A DNA stretch of 64,000 nt from Viola odorata (Eukaryota; Streptophyta; Magnoliopsida; Malpighiales; Violaceae), in NCBI GenBank assembly GCA_963691705.1, contig OY829543.1:45984564-46048563 (forward strand), read 5' to 3'. The first letter of the stretch is position 1. Each line of letters starts with the position of its first letter. Below the pieces are notes generated by a model, which was not told the origin of the DNA, searched no databases, and saw nothing but the letters and a program-made list of their open reading frames with translations. A program made the position numbers and the translations under genes. Positions 40,669-54,144 of this stretch are shown in pieces.

Positions 40669-43600
40669 ATGAAGGTGGTGGCGCTGGTAAGCGGCGGCAA
40701 GGACAGCTGTTACGCCATGATGAAATGCATCCACTATGGTCACCAGGTCTGCTTGTGTTTTGTTCATTTTATTCAATATACACCATAAAGATCGAAACTT
40801 TCTTACTCACCAAAGCACAACGCTTCTGTTCTTTGACTGCCTTTTTTACTTTTCCTAAATGGGGTTTTTGTTTTAATGGGTTTACATGTGATAGATTGTT
40901 GCTTTGGCCAATTTGATGCCGGCTGATGATTCAGTCGATGAGCTGGATAGCTTCATGTATCAAACTGTGAGTTTCTCGTCTCCCTCACATCTCTCTGCAT
41001 ATATTCTTGTTCGTGTGTATCTACAACAGCATATAACTTGTGTTTATGCCTGTTTAAAATTTTCTTCTGCTTGCCTTGGGGATCTTGAAGTAAGCTCTGG
41101 AGAGGCTTTTAAGTTTTTTTTATGCATAGCCATGGTTCAATGTTAGTGAATGTTTTCTTATTTCTGATGCTAGCGCCTCCTTTTCGAGTGCTATGTATGA
41201 ATATCAATTAGTGCAACTGAAGTACAATAGATATAGTGTTATTTATCATGTTATTTACTCCATTATGTTACTGGAATTTTTTTGCTAGGTGGGGCATCAA
41301 ATACTTAGCTGTTACGCAGAATGCATTGGGGTGCCGATATTCAGAAAGCGAATACAAGGATATGCAAGGCAAGCGAATTTTAAATGGATATCATTAGGGA
41401 AACCAAATGCCTTATTTTTCGTTAAGATACTGAGAGTTAGGCATCAAGCTGGTGTTGTGTGGTGAGATTCTAATTGCATGAAAGGGGGTTGGGGTGTGCC
41501 TCTAGCAAATTCATACATTAATCATTACAGGAAATTCATTTCTTGACCAATGAAAGTTTCTTAAAACTGAACTTACTGGTAAGGTATCCGAATTATTTGA
41601 TTAATTAGTAAAGAAGAAAAAAGTGTATTCATATGCAAGGCAAGCGAATTTTAAATGGATATCATTAGGAAAACCAAATGCCTTATTTCTCGTTAAGATA
41701 CTGAGAGTTAGGCATCAAGCTGGTGTTGTGTGGTGAGATTCTAATTGCATGAAAGGGGGTTGGGGTGTGCCTCTAGCAAAGTCATACATTAATCATTACA
41801 GGAAATTCATTTCTTGACCAATGAAAGTTTCTTAAAACTGAACTTACTGGTAAGGTATCCGAATTATTTGATTAATTAGTAAAGAAGAAAAAAGTGTATT
41901 CATATGCAAGGCAAGCGAATTTTAAATGGATATCATTAGGGAAACCAAATGCCTTATTTTTCGTTAAGATACTGAGAGTTAGGCATCAAGCTGGTGTTGT
42001 GTGGTGAGATTCTAATTGCATGAAAGGGGGTTGGGGTGTGCCTCTAGCAAATTCATACATTAATCATTACAGGAAATTCATTTCTTGACCAATGAAAGTT
42101 TCTTAAAACTGAACTTACTGGTAAGGTATCCGAATTATTTGATTAATTAGTAAAGAAGAAAAAAGTGTATTCATATGCAAGGCAAGCGAATTTTAAATGG
42201 ATATCATTAGGAAAACCAAATGCCTTATTTTTCGTTAAGATACTGAGAGTTAGGCATCAAGCTGGTGTTGTGTGGTGAGATTCTAATTGCATGAAAGGGG
42301 GTTGGGGTGTGCCTCTAGCAAATTCATACATTAATCATTACAGGAAATTCATTTCTTGACCAATGAAAGTTTCTTAAAACTGAACTTACTGGTAAGGTAT
42401 CCGAATTATTTGATTAATTAGTAAAGAAGAAAAAAGTGTATTCATATGCAAGGCAAGCGAATTTTAAATGGATATCATTAGGAAAACCAAATGCCTTATT
42501 TTTCGTTAAGATACTGAGAGTTAGGCATCAAGCTGGTGTTGTGTGGTGAGATTCTAATTGCATGAAAGGGGGTTGGGGTGTGCCTCTAGCAAATTCATAC
42601 ATTAATCATTACAGGAAATTCATTTCTTGACCAATGAAAGTTTCTTAAAAACTGAACTTACTGGTAAGGTATCCGAATTATTTGATTAATTAGTAAAGAA
42701 GAAAAAAGTGTATTCATGCAATTAAGTTTTTGTGTTTGTTGCATGCCGTTGTTTCTGATGGTTATCGTGGGTTATTTAGGGATCAGGCACTTAACTACAC
42801 GAAAAGTCCAGGTGATGAAGTCGAAGATTTATTTATCCTGTTAAGTGAAGTAAAACGACGGATACCATCTGTCACGGCAGTATCATCTGGTGCAATTGCT
42901 TCAGACTATCAGAGGTTAAGAGTGGAGAGTATTTGTTCAAGGTTAGGTCTTGTTTCTCTAGCATATTTATGGAAACAAGATCAGTCATTGCTCCTTCAGG
43001 AAATGGTAAATTGCTTGTTATAAATGCGAGTGCTTGACAATTAAAATGTGAAGTTTCCTTGTTCTTTTGGGGTAATCTGCCTTTTTTTGTCCCACCAGAT
43101 AAACAGTGGCATTAAAGCTATCACAGTAAAGGTATGATATATTGCTTCTGCATTTCTGTGTTTGATTGGTAAAACTGTGCAATTATTTTTGCGTGCTAGC
43201 CACACGGATATTTTTGTGTTAATTCAAATGTTACACCTAGATAGTCTCGTTCACATTCACAATTTTGTCACGACAAATTAGTCACTCCTTGATTTTATCT
43301 CTGTGGAGGTTATACTTCATTCATTATAGAGTAGGTGCTAATTGTACCTGCTTCAATAAGTTAAGTAAGTGAATGATCCAAGTTAGATCAGTAATTAATT
43401 TTCATTTTATTTAAAGGGTAACAGATGCTGGAGCTCTACTATTTTATCTTGCATATGCACGGTATTGGGTGTTAATAACAGTCGACGGCTATGAACAACA
43501 AGTACTAGTTCTGTGCACATATTATGCTACATGATTATATTTCCCATGCATGAGAAGCTTTGTTTCTCAACAGGAATTATAACTATTTACTGGTATATGC

Positions 43601-46600
43601 AACCGTCTCAGTGTACTTGAAATGAACATCCTAAGTTATGTGGATGGCTTGTGAGGTCAAATATTAAGGTTGTTCTGCTTTTAATTCCATAGGTTGCAGC
43701 CATGGGGTTGGATCCTGCAAAGCACTTGGGCAAAGAACTAGCGGCTTTGTGGTCCCATCTTCATAAATTGAAAGAGTATGCTTTTGTGTCTCTTCCCCCC
43801 TCTTTAACATTATTACTAGTCCTTCAATAATAATTTTGTCTCCCCATTGTCAATTGTACCATATGCTTTTGCAGGTTGTATGGTATAAACGTATGTGGTG
43901 AGGGAGGGGAATATGAAACATTGACCCTTGACTGCCCACTCTTTGTTGTAAGTTTAACCCACTCATTGTAACTGTTGAGATATGGAAACAAATAGATATT
44001 TAATTTCCAGTTATGTAGTTTCTATTTACGTATATATAGGAATTAATTAGATTGAGAAGGCCGCGGAATCTGATCCGTGCGATGAGTACGGCTTGGAGAT
44101 AAGCGATTACTCCAGCCCTGATCATTACAATCAAATCATCCGCTACGAGAAGAGCCTTGATAAGTGTGGTCCATTCGACCTTGATTTCTTCCCTGATGTT
44201 GGGGTGATCCTTCTCGGATGCATCCGTCCCTGTCATTACCACGACCATGAGGGGACCAGAGCACTTGTGGACAAGTGCGTCCGACATGCTATTGCCTATG
44301 CCAAGAAAGAAAAGAAGATGGAGCTGGAGGATCCGAAAGTTGTCAGCGCAAACCGCCAAATCCATTCTGGTTGGATGTATTATATAACCTTTGGTGCCAA
44401 AGATAAAAGGTCTGGAAAGAGGCAGCTTTATGACGCCAAGGTTTTGTTTGGATTTACTGAGTTTCGTGGGAAACGTCTCATAGATGTGCGGCTTATCAGG
44501 GTGAAGAATTCTCAGAAGAAGAGCAGAGGTTACTAAAGAGTGTGCATACTTCAACCAGCCTGCAGTCGATTCAAAGGATCCTCCCAAGACAGAACCAACA
44601 AATACGTAACTAAATACCTAAGCATTTTAAGTCACTAGCTCCACCATATCCCACTTCTGTGGGTGTGACGGATGTATGAATGATATTGATGATTTTCTTT
44701 AAATAAAATAGTAGTTATGTAGTCAAAAAAAAATAAAAATAATAAAAAAAAAAAAAAAAAAAAAATTAAATATCTATTTGTTTCCATATCTCAACAGTAA
44801 CTTCTATATGTTGTAACGTAGATTGTGGTGTAGGATGATTAATAGAGTTCCTTTTCGTTGTCTTGTTTTGTGGCTCCTTTTGGTCTACGATTTTATTTTG
44901 CACGCATGCTATTAGTGTGCATCATATCTTTTAATGCTGTTATTATCCAGGGTTGGTTCAGCTGTGTTCAACAAGTCCATTTAATTTGTTTAATTACCCT
45001 CCATACTCCATTCTATTATCCTCATAACGTTTTAAATTTTCAGAATGCCAGAATTGTTCTTGATGAATCTCAAACTATACTGCACTCTCCGGATTCCATA
45101 GCTTCAGTAGGGGTTCTTCACCCCCTTGTGTTTCATTTGGAAACTAAGGAAAAGTCCATTTTACTTGGCAATAATCATATAAGTGATGGTCTCTGTCGGG
45201 AACAAACGGGTAACGTATTTGTGGTGGAAGGAGACTGCCCACAGAGAAGTGAGACAGCATGCCATTCTGTTGCTGAAATTGATGATTTAGTTGAAGCCAC
45301 ACATGATAGGCTTCATATTTCTAAAACAACGAGGGATAATGGATTTTCCATCTGTTGTTGGCTGCAAGGTTCGTGCAATACTTCAGCAGGTAAGCATGTC
45401 TTCCCCATTCTCTTAGCTGCTTTGATTTTCCTTCTGACTCTACAAGTTTCAAGTGATCTGCAACCGTTTCTTCATGCAGGTTTGGATGAAGATCTTCAGG
45501 TTATTCTAAAGCATATAGAATCACAACTTGCAGCATGTGGCCTTGGCTGGAAGAATGTCCTATACATTCACCTTTATATTTCTGATATGGATGAGTTTGC
45601 AATAGCGAATGAGATGTATGTCAGATTCATTACACATGATAAGTGTCCATTTGGTGTTCCATCCCGTAGTACAATTGAATTACCTTTGTTGCAAGAAGGT
45701 TTAGGGAGGGCATACGTTGAAGTTCTAGCAGTGAATGATGACAGCAAAAAGGTCTTGCATGTCCAAAGTATCTCTTCTTGGGCGCCTAGTTGCATTGGAC
45801 CATATAGCCAGGTATAGACAAGTGTAAATATTAGCACATTATAGTGCCTAATCATCCACAGGAATCCTTTCTTTGTTAAATGAACTTCAGTGAATTCAAC
45901 TTTACTTTTTTGAGAATGGTCTCTTGATTCCAAGGGTTAGACTAGAGACTTATTGCATGAGTTATGTAAGTCCACAATCATGACAATTTTCTTGTTTTCA
46001 TGATTAGAAAGTAGCTACACTGTTGTCTGGTCATGCTCAGTTTTGGCCATGATCTGTTCAGAAAGAAAACAAAAGTGTTTTGGCGTTGATGGCTCTTTGC
46101 ATATATTTATATGATCATAGGTGATCCGAATCTCTTATATTCTATCTACTTGTTTGCTTTTAGGCGACCTTGCATAAGGAGGTTCTTTACATGGCTGGGC
46201 AGTTGGGTCTTGACCCTCCTACTATGACTCTCTGCAATGGAGGCCCCACTGCTGAGTTGGAGCAAGCATTTCAAAACAGTGAAGCAGTGGCAGAGTGCTT
46301 TAACTGTTCAATATCTACCTCAGCTATCCTCTTCACTGTTTACTGTTCAACTCAAATTCCATTGTCAGAAAGAGTGGAAATTCAGAACAAGCAGGACTCT
46401 TTTCTTAAGCAAATGAAGTTGCTTCAATTAGAAAAGCGAAACAAATGCAAAGTTCTCAATCCCATAATTTTGTACATTTTGGTTCCAGATCTGCCAAAAA
46501 GGTACATTTCTTTACATAGTTCTCTTCATATATAATTAGGTGTTAGATTAGAAGTCTTCCTTTTTTTTCCCGTTGAAGCAATTAAAGGCAATTAGAAGTC

Positions 46601-47590
46601 TCTCTTTTTTTCCACAGAGAATGCTTTTACTTGTATCCTGAAACTTACAGTTAAAATGACATCTGGTTTGTGCAATGTTACATTAACGATTGCTTGGACA
46701 GTATCTGAAGTAAGTCTTGAACTAGCAAACTAACTGTTAATGCCATGAAAAGGTCGAGCATGAATGTAACTTGCCACTTTAACCTGCTTCATTTTTTCCT
46801 AGATAATGTAAAGAGTTCCCTAAGCAACTTGCCACTTTAATCTGCTTTTCGCCACTCTCTGGTTATTGCAGGGCATTTGTAGAAGTAAAACCACTTCTCT
46901 TTGTCCCTGAAGATACGGACATGACAGATGCATGTACTCAAAACCCATCTGCTGAAGTGCCAAATCTTTGGGGTTTCAATCATGTGCAATGGCATGACTC
47001 TTGCATTCAGAAATGTGTTGTAAGTGGGAAGATATGTGCAGTCCTGTTGTCTATTAGAGAAGAGCTTGTTGCAAAGATCTGTTGTGATCAGTCATTAGAT
47101 GCCAGTGTGCATGATGGTAGTCATCCAAGTTCCCTTACAGCGGAGCATATCGAAAGGGTATCGAGATTTTGCATTTATCTTCTCCATAAAGTGGTCGTGG
47201 AGAATGCTCTCTCTTGGGGAGATATAACAGTGAGTTTTCACCTTCTCTTCAGATTAAAACTAATCCATCTAAGAGACTGGTCACTTTGATATTTGGCTTT
47301 AGCCGCTGCCTAGTTATTTCCTTTTCAGACAACCTTCAACAAAACACTAACATTTTGTCTTTGCCTTCTTGTAGAATATGAGACTCTACTTCCGAGCTAG
47401 CCTTGGCATGACCATGGAGACGCTATCAACTGCGCTCACCAATGCTTTCAAAGAGCTTGCTGAAATGGGCCACGGGATTCAAAATGTTACGTTTCCGATA
47501 TTCAATATCGTACCGGTCTTGGGTGCTGGGGAGTCCCCCACATGCATGGACAATATAATCACGTGTGAAGTATTTGCTCAGAGATTCTAA
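40669..47590 (+). CDS. DPH6: Diphthine-ammonia ligase (DPH6 type) with two RidA-like domains
   Basis: This enzyme catalyses the ATP-dependent amidation of diphthine on elongation factor 2, the last step of diphthamide synthesis in the cytoplasm. My exons are 40669-40746, 40895-40966, 41289-41368, 42780-43005, 43099-43131, 43693-43775, 43875-43947, 45044-45389, 45480-45811, 46164-46501, 46872-47229 and 47375-47590. All phases agree and give 744 residues, close to plant homologues. The protein starts MKVVALVSGGKDSCYAMMKC with the PP-loop SGGKDS at 8-13. Further ATP-pyrophosphatase motifs are PGDEVEDL, SGAIASDYQRLRVE and CGEGGEYETLTLDCPLF. Two YjgF/RidA domains follow (about 332-435 and 441-550), as in the plant and yeast forms. 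Intron 3 starts with GC instead of GT and holds a five-copy repeat. Intron 7 holds a retrocopy. Everything else looks intact. Confidence 0.93.
41361..42716 (+). repeat. Five-copy 271-bp tandem repeat starting at an exon end
   Basis: Units begin at 41361, 41632, 41903, 42174 and 42445, each with TATGCAAGGCAAGCG. They are nearly identical; differences include one extra A in the last unit and A/G at the 'attagg(g/a)aaacc' site. The first 8 bases of unit 1 are the last 8 coding bases of exon 3, so every unit carries the exon end and the GC splice donor. Confidence 0.97.
43968..44801. repeat. 39-bp inverted repeat flanking the retrocopy in intron 7
   Basis: 43968-44006 is the reverse complement of 44763-44801 at 38 of 39 positions. 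An 11-base direct repeat AGTTATGTAGT is just inside, at 44009-44019 and 44713-44723. It may be the ends of a small DNA element into which the retrocopy inserted, or a by-product of insertion. No clear target duplication is seen outside it. Confidence 0.85.
44050..44765 (+). pseudogene. Processed retrocopy of a cystatin/monellin-like protein gene
   Basis: An intronless frame (ATG at 44093, but in frame from about 44052) reads EISDYSSPDHYNQIIRYEKS, then HAIAYAKKEKKMELEDPKVV, SANRQIHSGWMYYITFGAKD and a tail LYDAKVLFGFTEFRGKRLID, VRLIRVKNSQKKSRGY, stop at 44534-44536. The 'PKVVxAN ... MYYITFxAKD ... AKV' pattern fits the plant cystatin/monellin-like superfamily, though I am only moderately sure. 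An AATAAA at 44702-44707 is followed 16 bases later by a long A-rich tail (44724-44765), the mark of a reverse-transcribed mRNA. The frame is still open, but the start is truncated and it sits inside DPH6 intron 7 in the same direction. Confidence 0.65.
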
Positions 47591-50500
47591 ATCTCATTTG
47601 CAGTTATTCCTTCAGGGAATCACCTTGCTTCATAAATTATGTACAATTGTTTGTTTCTTATCAGAGAAATAGGAAGAAAACACGCATGCATCTACGCAGT
47701 TAGGAGTGCTGAAATAACCTGCTGCCAAATACAATGTGTGGGTTGTTTAGTCATTTTTGATTGATCATTCATCCAAGTCTTCCGAAATTATTGTCAGAAT
47801 TTTCATATTATAATGTAACACCACATCATCTTCTATGTTCTGGGGGTATATGTTTTCTCGGCCCTGTTTTAGCAGCGTTTAAATTACTAGTATGTATTTT
47901 GAAGTCCACTAATTTTGTTCACTCTGGATGTACAAACCATTTATAACCTTTGCTTATTTGATAGGTTTATTTAAGTAGATATTGTTATTATTATAATTAG
48001 ATTTTTTTCTGAATATGTAAGTTTTTTTTTTGTTTATAATCATAATGTGGACAATTGATTATGTGCAATAAGAAATGAGCTTGGTGAAAAGGGTACTCCC
48101 CTGCTAATTCTTCAAAAGACGAGTAGTAAAAGAATAAGGGCCTGATTTTGAGAAGATTTTAAACAATAGTATATGGTAAAGTAGGGTAGGGTATGATGTT
48201 TCCTACCCATTTCTACTTTTTTTTCCTGAGATCATTCGATAATTCGGTCATTATATTGGGTGCTGACTACTTCGAACTTGTGTTGAATAGGACCCCGAAA
48301 AACAGTAAAATTTTCTTTTATAAGTTTTTACATAGTTATATAGTAGTACATAAGATTCGAAGCTGAGATCATAAATCGGTACGTTGTGGAAGATGTCAGG
48401 CCTTGCTTTGGAACCCATTGTTGCTTAATCAGGGCCTATTATACGAACTAGATAAAGTACCCAATTTTTGTTATGCTCGAGTAGTGTCCCCTAAATAAAT
48501 GATAGTCCTAACATTTTTGATTCAAACTTGATATTTATATTAAAAGTAAATAATTCATTTATCACTCACCGCGACACTAATATAATATCAGTAAAGGAAA
48601 GGGTTCATGGTTGCATTATTCTTGTTACCCGAAACCACCACCAATCATGCATGTACTTAACCACCAAACCACCAAATTATACAAATGGACAAACAATTAT
48701 TCATCTACCAATAATGACAGAAATTAAACTAAAAGAACAAATAAAAGAATTTTGGGAATTATATGGTTGGATGGCTTGTTAATTACCTCGCGTACAAGGA
48801 TATATTTAGTTACAATCACATCATGCATACCAATTCGTACCCGAATGGCCGATGGGACAAATCCAAATCTACCAATTATATATATTGAAAAGATAAGGGG
48901 CAAGGACTGCAAGGTCACGACTAGGGGAACGAGTGCTTTGGGCTAATATTATCAATGCGGTACTATACTCTGATACTAAAAATGAGATACAAAATATGTC
49001 ATATCATCTCTTTCTATCTCGATTTATACTAATTATACTGATCCTATCAGTTAAATATCGGCCGCTATGGACGGTACGTCCTATCTCTATACTAAAAAAA
49101 TGTATTATAAATTTATTGAATCTTGTAAATTTATAGGTGATATATATAAAAAAAAAATAGAATACCGAAATGCAAACTGAGATAAATATTTTAACCGAGA
49201 TCGATATATCTTGTATCAATGATTAAACTTCTACGCTTACTGGTTTGGTATTAACAATGGGCACCAAAGGATTTGCATATTATGCATCAATATATAGTAT
49301 ATATTTTTAGTATTTTATATTCATATTCTTCCTAAATTTATCATTATATAATTTGATTAGACTCAAAATTAATAGTAGTAACATATAATTAAGCATAATT
49401 TTTTAGAAGACGTGAACTTATTAAAGTTGTATATAACATTACTAATATGTTCTAATGTCTAAAGTGTGGGGGATTTCATCAAAACAAAAAGGCTATGATG
49501 AGTTTTGTGAGTGAGGCATGACCACATGGGAGGGGGAGATGGGACCATTAATTGGACATAGTTTTAAGAGCAAAAGAGTGCAACCCCACCACAATACTCT
49601 ATTGTTGTACTACAAAAATTGTTACTATTGCTTAAATTAGATTATTGAATATTGAAATTAATCATTACATATATAATTACTTTAAAGAATAAAAGTGAAT
49701 CCAAATAATAATAATAATAATAATAATAAAGGTAAGTTTAATTAGATAATTTTAAGCACAAAGCTTGCTCATAATGTATAAAATTAATAGAAGGAATAAT
49801 TTTACGTAAGATTTAGTTGGACTAAATTAATAAACATAGAAAAAAAGATAACATGTAGTGGTTTGATTAAAAAAAACAACGAATATGATGATTAAATTAA
49901 TTATTAAAATAGGTTTTGATTGATTTTTTTTTATAAATATGAGGACTAAATTAATCATTTAGGTGTTCGATTGATTACGAATGTGGTTACTAAATTAACC
50001 ATTTAGTAATTTAATTGGAAAATTTTAAAGAATGCGGTGACCAAATTAAAGAAAGACCAATTTTTTTTTGTCATGAACCCATTTCCACAGTAAAACCACT
50101 GTAGAAATGCCCATTTTGCTTTAGAAGGTAGAGAGATTGGGTGTTTCCGATTCCTTTCCAAGACAAATTAATCTATACTCCATTATATTAAAACCGAAGA
50201 TCAACTTAAATGATGCTCCCTCCGTTTACTTTTAATTGTCACTTTCCTATGTTTTTCTACTGTTTGGAATACTTGTCATTTTATCTTTTTCGAAGCATAT
50301 ATTTTGTGCAAATGATAATTTTTTTTTATTAAATCAACCCAATTTGATGATGGTGTGGTAATTTGAGTGGAAATTAGAAGAAAAAATGAAACAATGAGGA
50401 ATAAAATAAGTCTGTAAATCAACGGCTTACGTTTTTCTACTATTCTAGAAAGTCATTTAAAAGTAAACGGAGGAAGTACCTTTGTAGTTGTTATTTCAAA

Positions 50501-53200
50501 AATCGAATACAAAAATTTAGGTAGTTGTTATTGTTATGCAGCAAAAAAGAAATAAAAGAAAAAGAGAAAGTTATTGGAGTTCAAGTGCTAGCAATTAGAT
50601 CTAGTGGGCCTTCGGCCTGGTCCATGATGGAATGACTATTAAAAGTTAAAACACACACAGAACTACTAAAACACAAGCATGCATGACTTTTATGCATAAG
50701 ATCAAACTGGAAATTTGAGTCCAGGTGACGTAACGAAGGTCGCTAAATTCTCGATCCAACTCTTTGGATTTCACGAGTTACAATACGGTTTATTTTTTCT
50801 GAGGTAGATTCTTAAGTTTAACAACTTTGGGCATAATACTCATCACCGTATTGCACTTGTGTGCTTTGAGCCTTTGTGCATCAAAGCTCACCCCTCTCTT
50901 AGTTACAACACGATTGAGCCTTGGGCCTTTGGTTTATGCATAAATGGTTAAATTTAACAAATTCAAATACATTGACTAACAAATGATTTGTATAAGTAGT
51001 TTTATACTGTCACTTATTAAGCAATAAGTTGTTTCTTCCAACTGTGTGTACAAATAAATTATTCATTATAAAGTATATTTTATTTAGTGAGCTAACTCGA
51101 TGCGAATATAATTAGTCATACCTAGTTGTTCAGGGATACATATAAATCATGTTTGAAATAGACCGTAACAAATAAAAAAGATGTTAGACACTCTCCTTGT
51201 TTAGGTTTTGATAAAATTTTACTCCCTCCGTCAATTTTTACTTAATGTGAGCCCACAAATCACAGGTTTTAAGGCAAATAGACCCGCGTCAGTTTTAATA
51301 TTAAAAAAATTAAAAAAATTGTTTTTATCAGTCAGTTTTAATATTAAAAAAATGAAAATTTTGTTTATGTCAGGATGGACCGTGTCAATTTTAATATTAA
51401 AAAATAAAAAAATTATTTTTTGGAAAAAAACGTCAATTGTTTTAAGTCTAAAATGTCAATTATAAATAATTTTAGCATTTGGATATTCTTTACAACTGAG
51501 ATTCAAAAGAAAAAAGAGAGTTTGAAAACGTCTCGGTGAAATAAATACACAAAAGACTCGATGAAATACAAATAAAACACATGCAATTTTTTTTCTTCAT
51601 GGTTTTAGTTAGTGTTAATTCACCTCACAATTATTCACGTTATTTGAATTCAAATGATATTGTGAACAAATAATTGAAATTATGGTTGAATTTATAAAGA
51701 TTGACTGCGTATTTTCATTATAAAAAAAAAATTAATCCAAACGCACTTCAGAATCATCCATGTAAAACAAGATCACTCAAATTTGAGCTAACACATCATT
51801 TATTTATATGAAAAATGTTATATTGGCACTTGAGTTTTTCTCTCTCTTAATTTAGCACCCAATTTTTAACTAGTGTGAATTTTACACCCAGTTTTTCCTC
51901 CGTTATCAAATAGGCACTCAACTTTTTTCTCCGTTAACAACCTAGCACCTGAGCCCCAACTTTTCAATTGATTTTGAGTCCTTCAAATTTATTATTTTTT
52001 AAAGATACGCGTAAGAATTTTTAAAAAATGTTACAAAAAAAAACCAAAAATTTCAAGATTTTTTTTGAAAATTATAAAATAAAATAAACCCCAAAAACTT
52101 CCAAAAAAGGAATAAAAGAAATAAAAAATTATATAATTTTGTTTTAAAAAATATAAAATATCAAAAAATAACCTGAACAACTAAAAAATATGAATAAATT
52201 CGGAAATAAATCAAAATTCCAAAGTTTTGTTTAAAAATTATGAAATTTCAAAAAATATCCCAAAAAAATATAAAAAAATATAAAAAGTGATGTAATTTTT
52301 GAATGAATGAAAGAAAATTTAAAAGAAAATTGATATTTAAAAGAATTTCGTAACCAACTATTTATTTTTCATTTTCATTTTAGACCAAAACAAAAGATAA
52401 CCGTCTTTTGGAGAATTAAAAGAAAAAACTTTTTCCTTTTTTCTTCCTCCATACATCTCTCATTATTTGCATTTATTATGACTGAAACGACATTACTTTT
52501 AAACACGAGCTTCATTATGTTTGGTTTGAATTTTCTTATTATTATTTTTTAAAATCTCCTAGTAGATATTACGACATGGGTCAAACACATTGTTAATCCT
52601 TAATTGTGTATTAACTATTAATCGTTTCTCTCTCTTTTAATTTTATTTTTCAAAAAAAGAGAGGAGAAGAAGAAATTGTGGTGGGTGAAAGAAGGGAGAA
52701 TCCGGTTTTTCACTGCAGTGGTGTGTCATTGTTGGGTCGGCATCATAGCATCATTGGATCTCACACACTCGAGACTCCACTACTGTACACTCTACTCTAC
52801 TGCAGTTTTTAATTATTAATATTATTGTTATTTAAAAATTCGCCATCAAACAGAGAGTGGTACCCATGTAATTTCTCGAAACTTCGATGGCCATTCTAAT
52901 TTCTCGCTGTAGAGACAGCACCACCACCCTATACTAGCTAAGTCTGGACTGGAGAGACCCATCTCTGCAAATAAATAAATAATATCTTATTTTATTTTAA
53001 ACAAATAAAAAGTGTACAAAATTAAAAAAGAAGACTGAAAAGTAAAAGTCCATAGTCCATACCAAACCAAAGAGCCGCGAGCAGCCAGGCGCCAGCCAGT
53101 TCGTTGCGCAGCGACCAAGGCACAACAGTAATTTTCTCCAAAACCAAGGCTAATCCTCCACTCTCGCTCTAAATACTTCCAAAAAAGTTTGCAAAAGTGT
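47591..53200. other. AT-rich intergenic region with transposon remnants
   Basis: No gene is supported across 5.6 kb; all frames are short and AT-driven. Contents are a (AAT)n microsatellite at 49704-49729, a Stowaway-type MITE at 50216-50476, a second Stowaway-like end at 51221 ('ctccctccgtcaattttta') whose partner is lost in A/T repeats, imperfect repeats of 'cagttttaatattaaaaaa' (51288-51410), loosely repeated phrases of the form 'ggcact(t/c)(g/a)a' (51830-51960), and A/T low-complexity sequence (52000-52330). Confidence 0.65.
50216..50476. mobile_element. Stowaway-type MITE
   Basis: The left end CTCCCTCCGTTTACTTTTAA and the right end, read inward, CTTCCTCCGTTTACTTTTAA are inverted copies. 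TA follows on the right (50477-50478). The left flank has TG, a likely point change. About 261 bp. Confidence 0.85.
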
Positions 53201-53319
53201 TGCAGGAGTGGAGCGCCAGAGAGAGAGAAAAAAAGAGACTGGAAAACTGTTAAAAGAGAAGAGAAGCACTCACTCTAACGCGCACGCAAAGACGAACGGA
53301 GAGAGGGATCTAACTCTAT

Positions 53320-53323
<4 letters not shown>

Positions 53324-53357
<34 letters not shown>
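53324..53357 (+). repeat. (CT)17 microsatellite in the 5' leader of ankyrin gene 1
   Basis: An uninterrupted CT run just upstream of the leader exon end at 53559. CT/GA tracts are common in plant leaders and core promoters and can influence expression. The tandem paralogue lacks it. Confidence 0.9.
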
Positions 53358-53360
<3 letters not shown>

Positions 53361-53399
53361 CCGCACCGACCGAGAGTTTACGGCTGGTTATCTTGGCCG

Positions 53400-54144
53400 G
53401 AACTTGCTCCGTGATTAGCTGCGACAGCGAACAATCCTAACCGTCAGATCTCGCCATCTTCAATCAACCTTGTGATTCTCCCATCTTCTAATCTGTCTCT
53501 CTCTGGAAGCGGTAAACCTGATAGAGGAATCGATCCGGTTGGATTACCGGGCCTCCTCAGGTACTGTGCTGTTTCTTTGTTTGAAAATGAACCTGTTAAT
53601 TTTATGTTTCTTCAATTAACTGTTTGGTTACTTCATACTGCTAGGGATGTTCTCTTAGATTTTTTATTTATTTGAGAACTGGTCAATGTAATTTGATAGT
53701 TAGTTGAAGCTAGTTACTTTTGTTAGATTTTAGTTGGAACAGGTAAAGAAAAAAAAAAATATAAACTGCAATATTTTTGGAGTGTAAAACTTTTGCTCAA
53801 TAACAACTATAGGAATGTGTTCCTTTTCATGGTACTTTTTTCGTGATTCAATTTTGGGTCTTTGTTTTGCTACTCTCAGATTTGGGATTGCGGAGGAAAT
53901 GGGACAATTGTAAGCAAATGCTGAGGAGGATGACGTCATTAAGTCTTTTCTAGTGGTCTCTCTGAACTGGGTTTGGTTTGGATTCTTTGAGATTCTTGAA
54001 CTTGGTCGCAAGTGAAGGGGTAGAGTTATAAGTTTCTTGATCTATCTTGGTTGTAAGATTCTAACTTGCTTGAATTGTAAAATCTTAGAATGAAACAAAC
54101 TTCATAGATAAAGGGTAGCAAAAGAATTGGAACAGTAAGAAGGA
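53400..54144 (+). promoter_or_regulatory. 5' leader with intron of ankyrin gene 1
   Basis: A leader exon ends at a donor CTCAG|GTACTG (53559/53560). A T-rich intron follows, ending at an acceptor near 53878 ('ctctcag|attt'). The second leader exon runs to the ATG at 54145 and contains a short upstream reading frame starting near 53920. The tandem paralogue has a recognisable counterpart (leader near 57690-57840, acceptor near 58101). Confidence 0.6.

Noticed and set aside
44000..44587. 195-codon minus-strand frame opposite the retrocopy
   Set aside because: It is a shadow of the cystatin/monellin-like frame, whose motifs, poly(A) signal and tail fix the + strand as coding.
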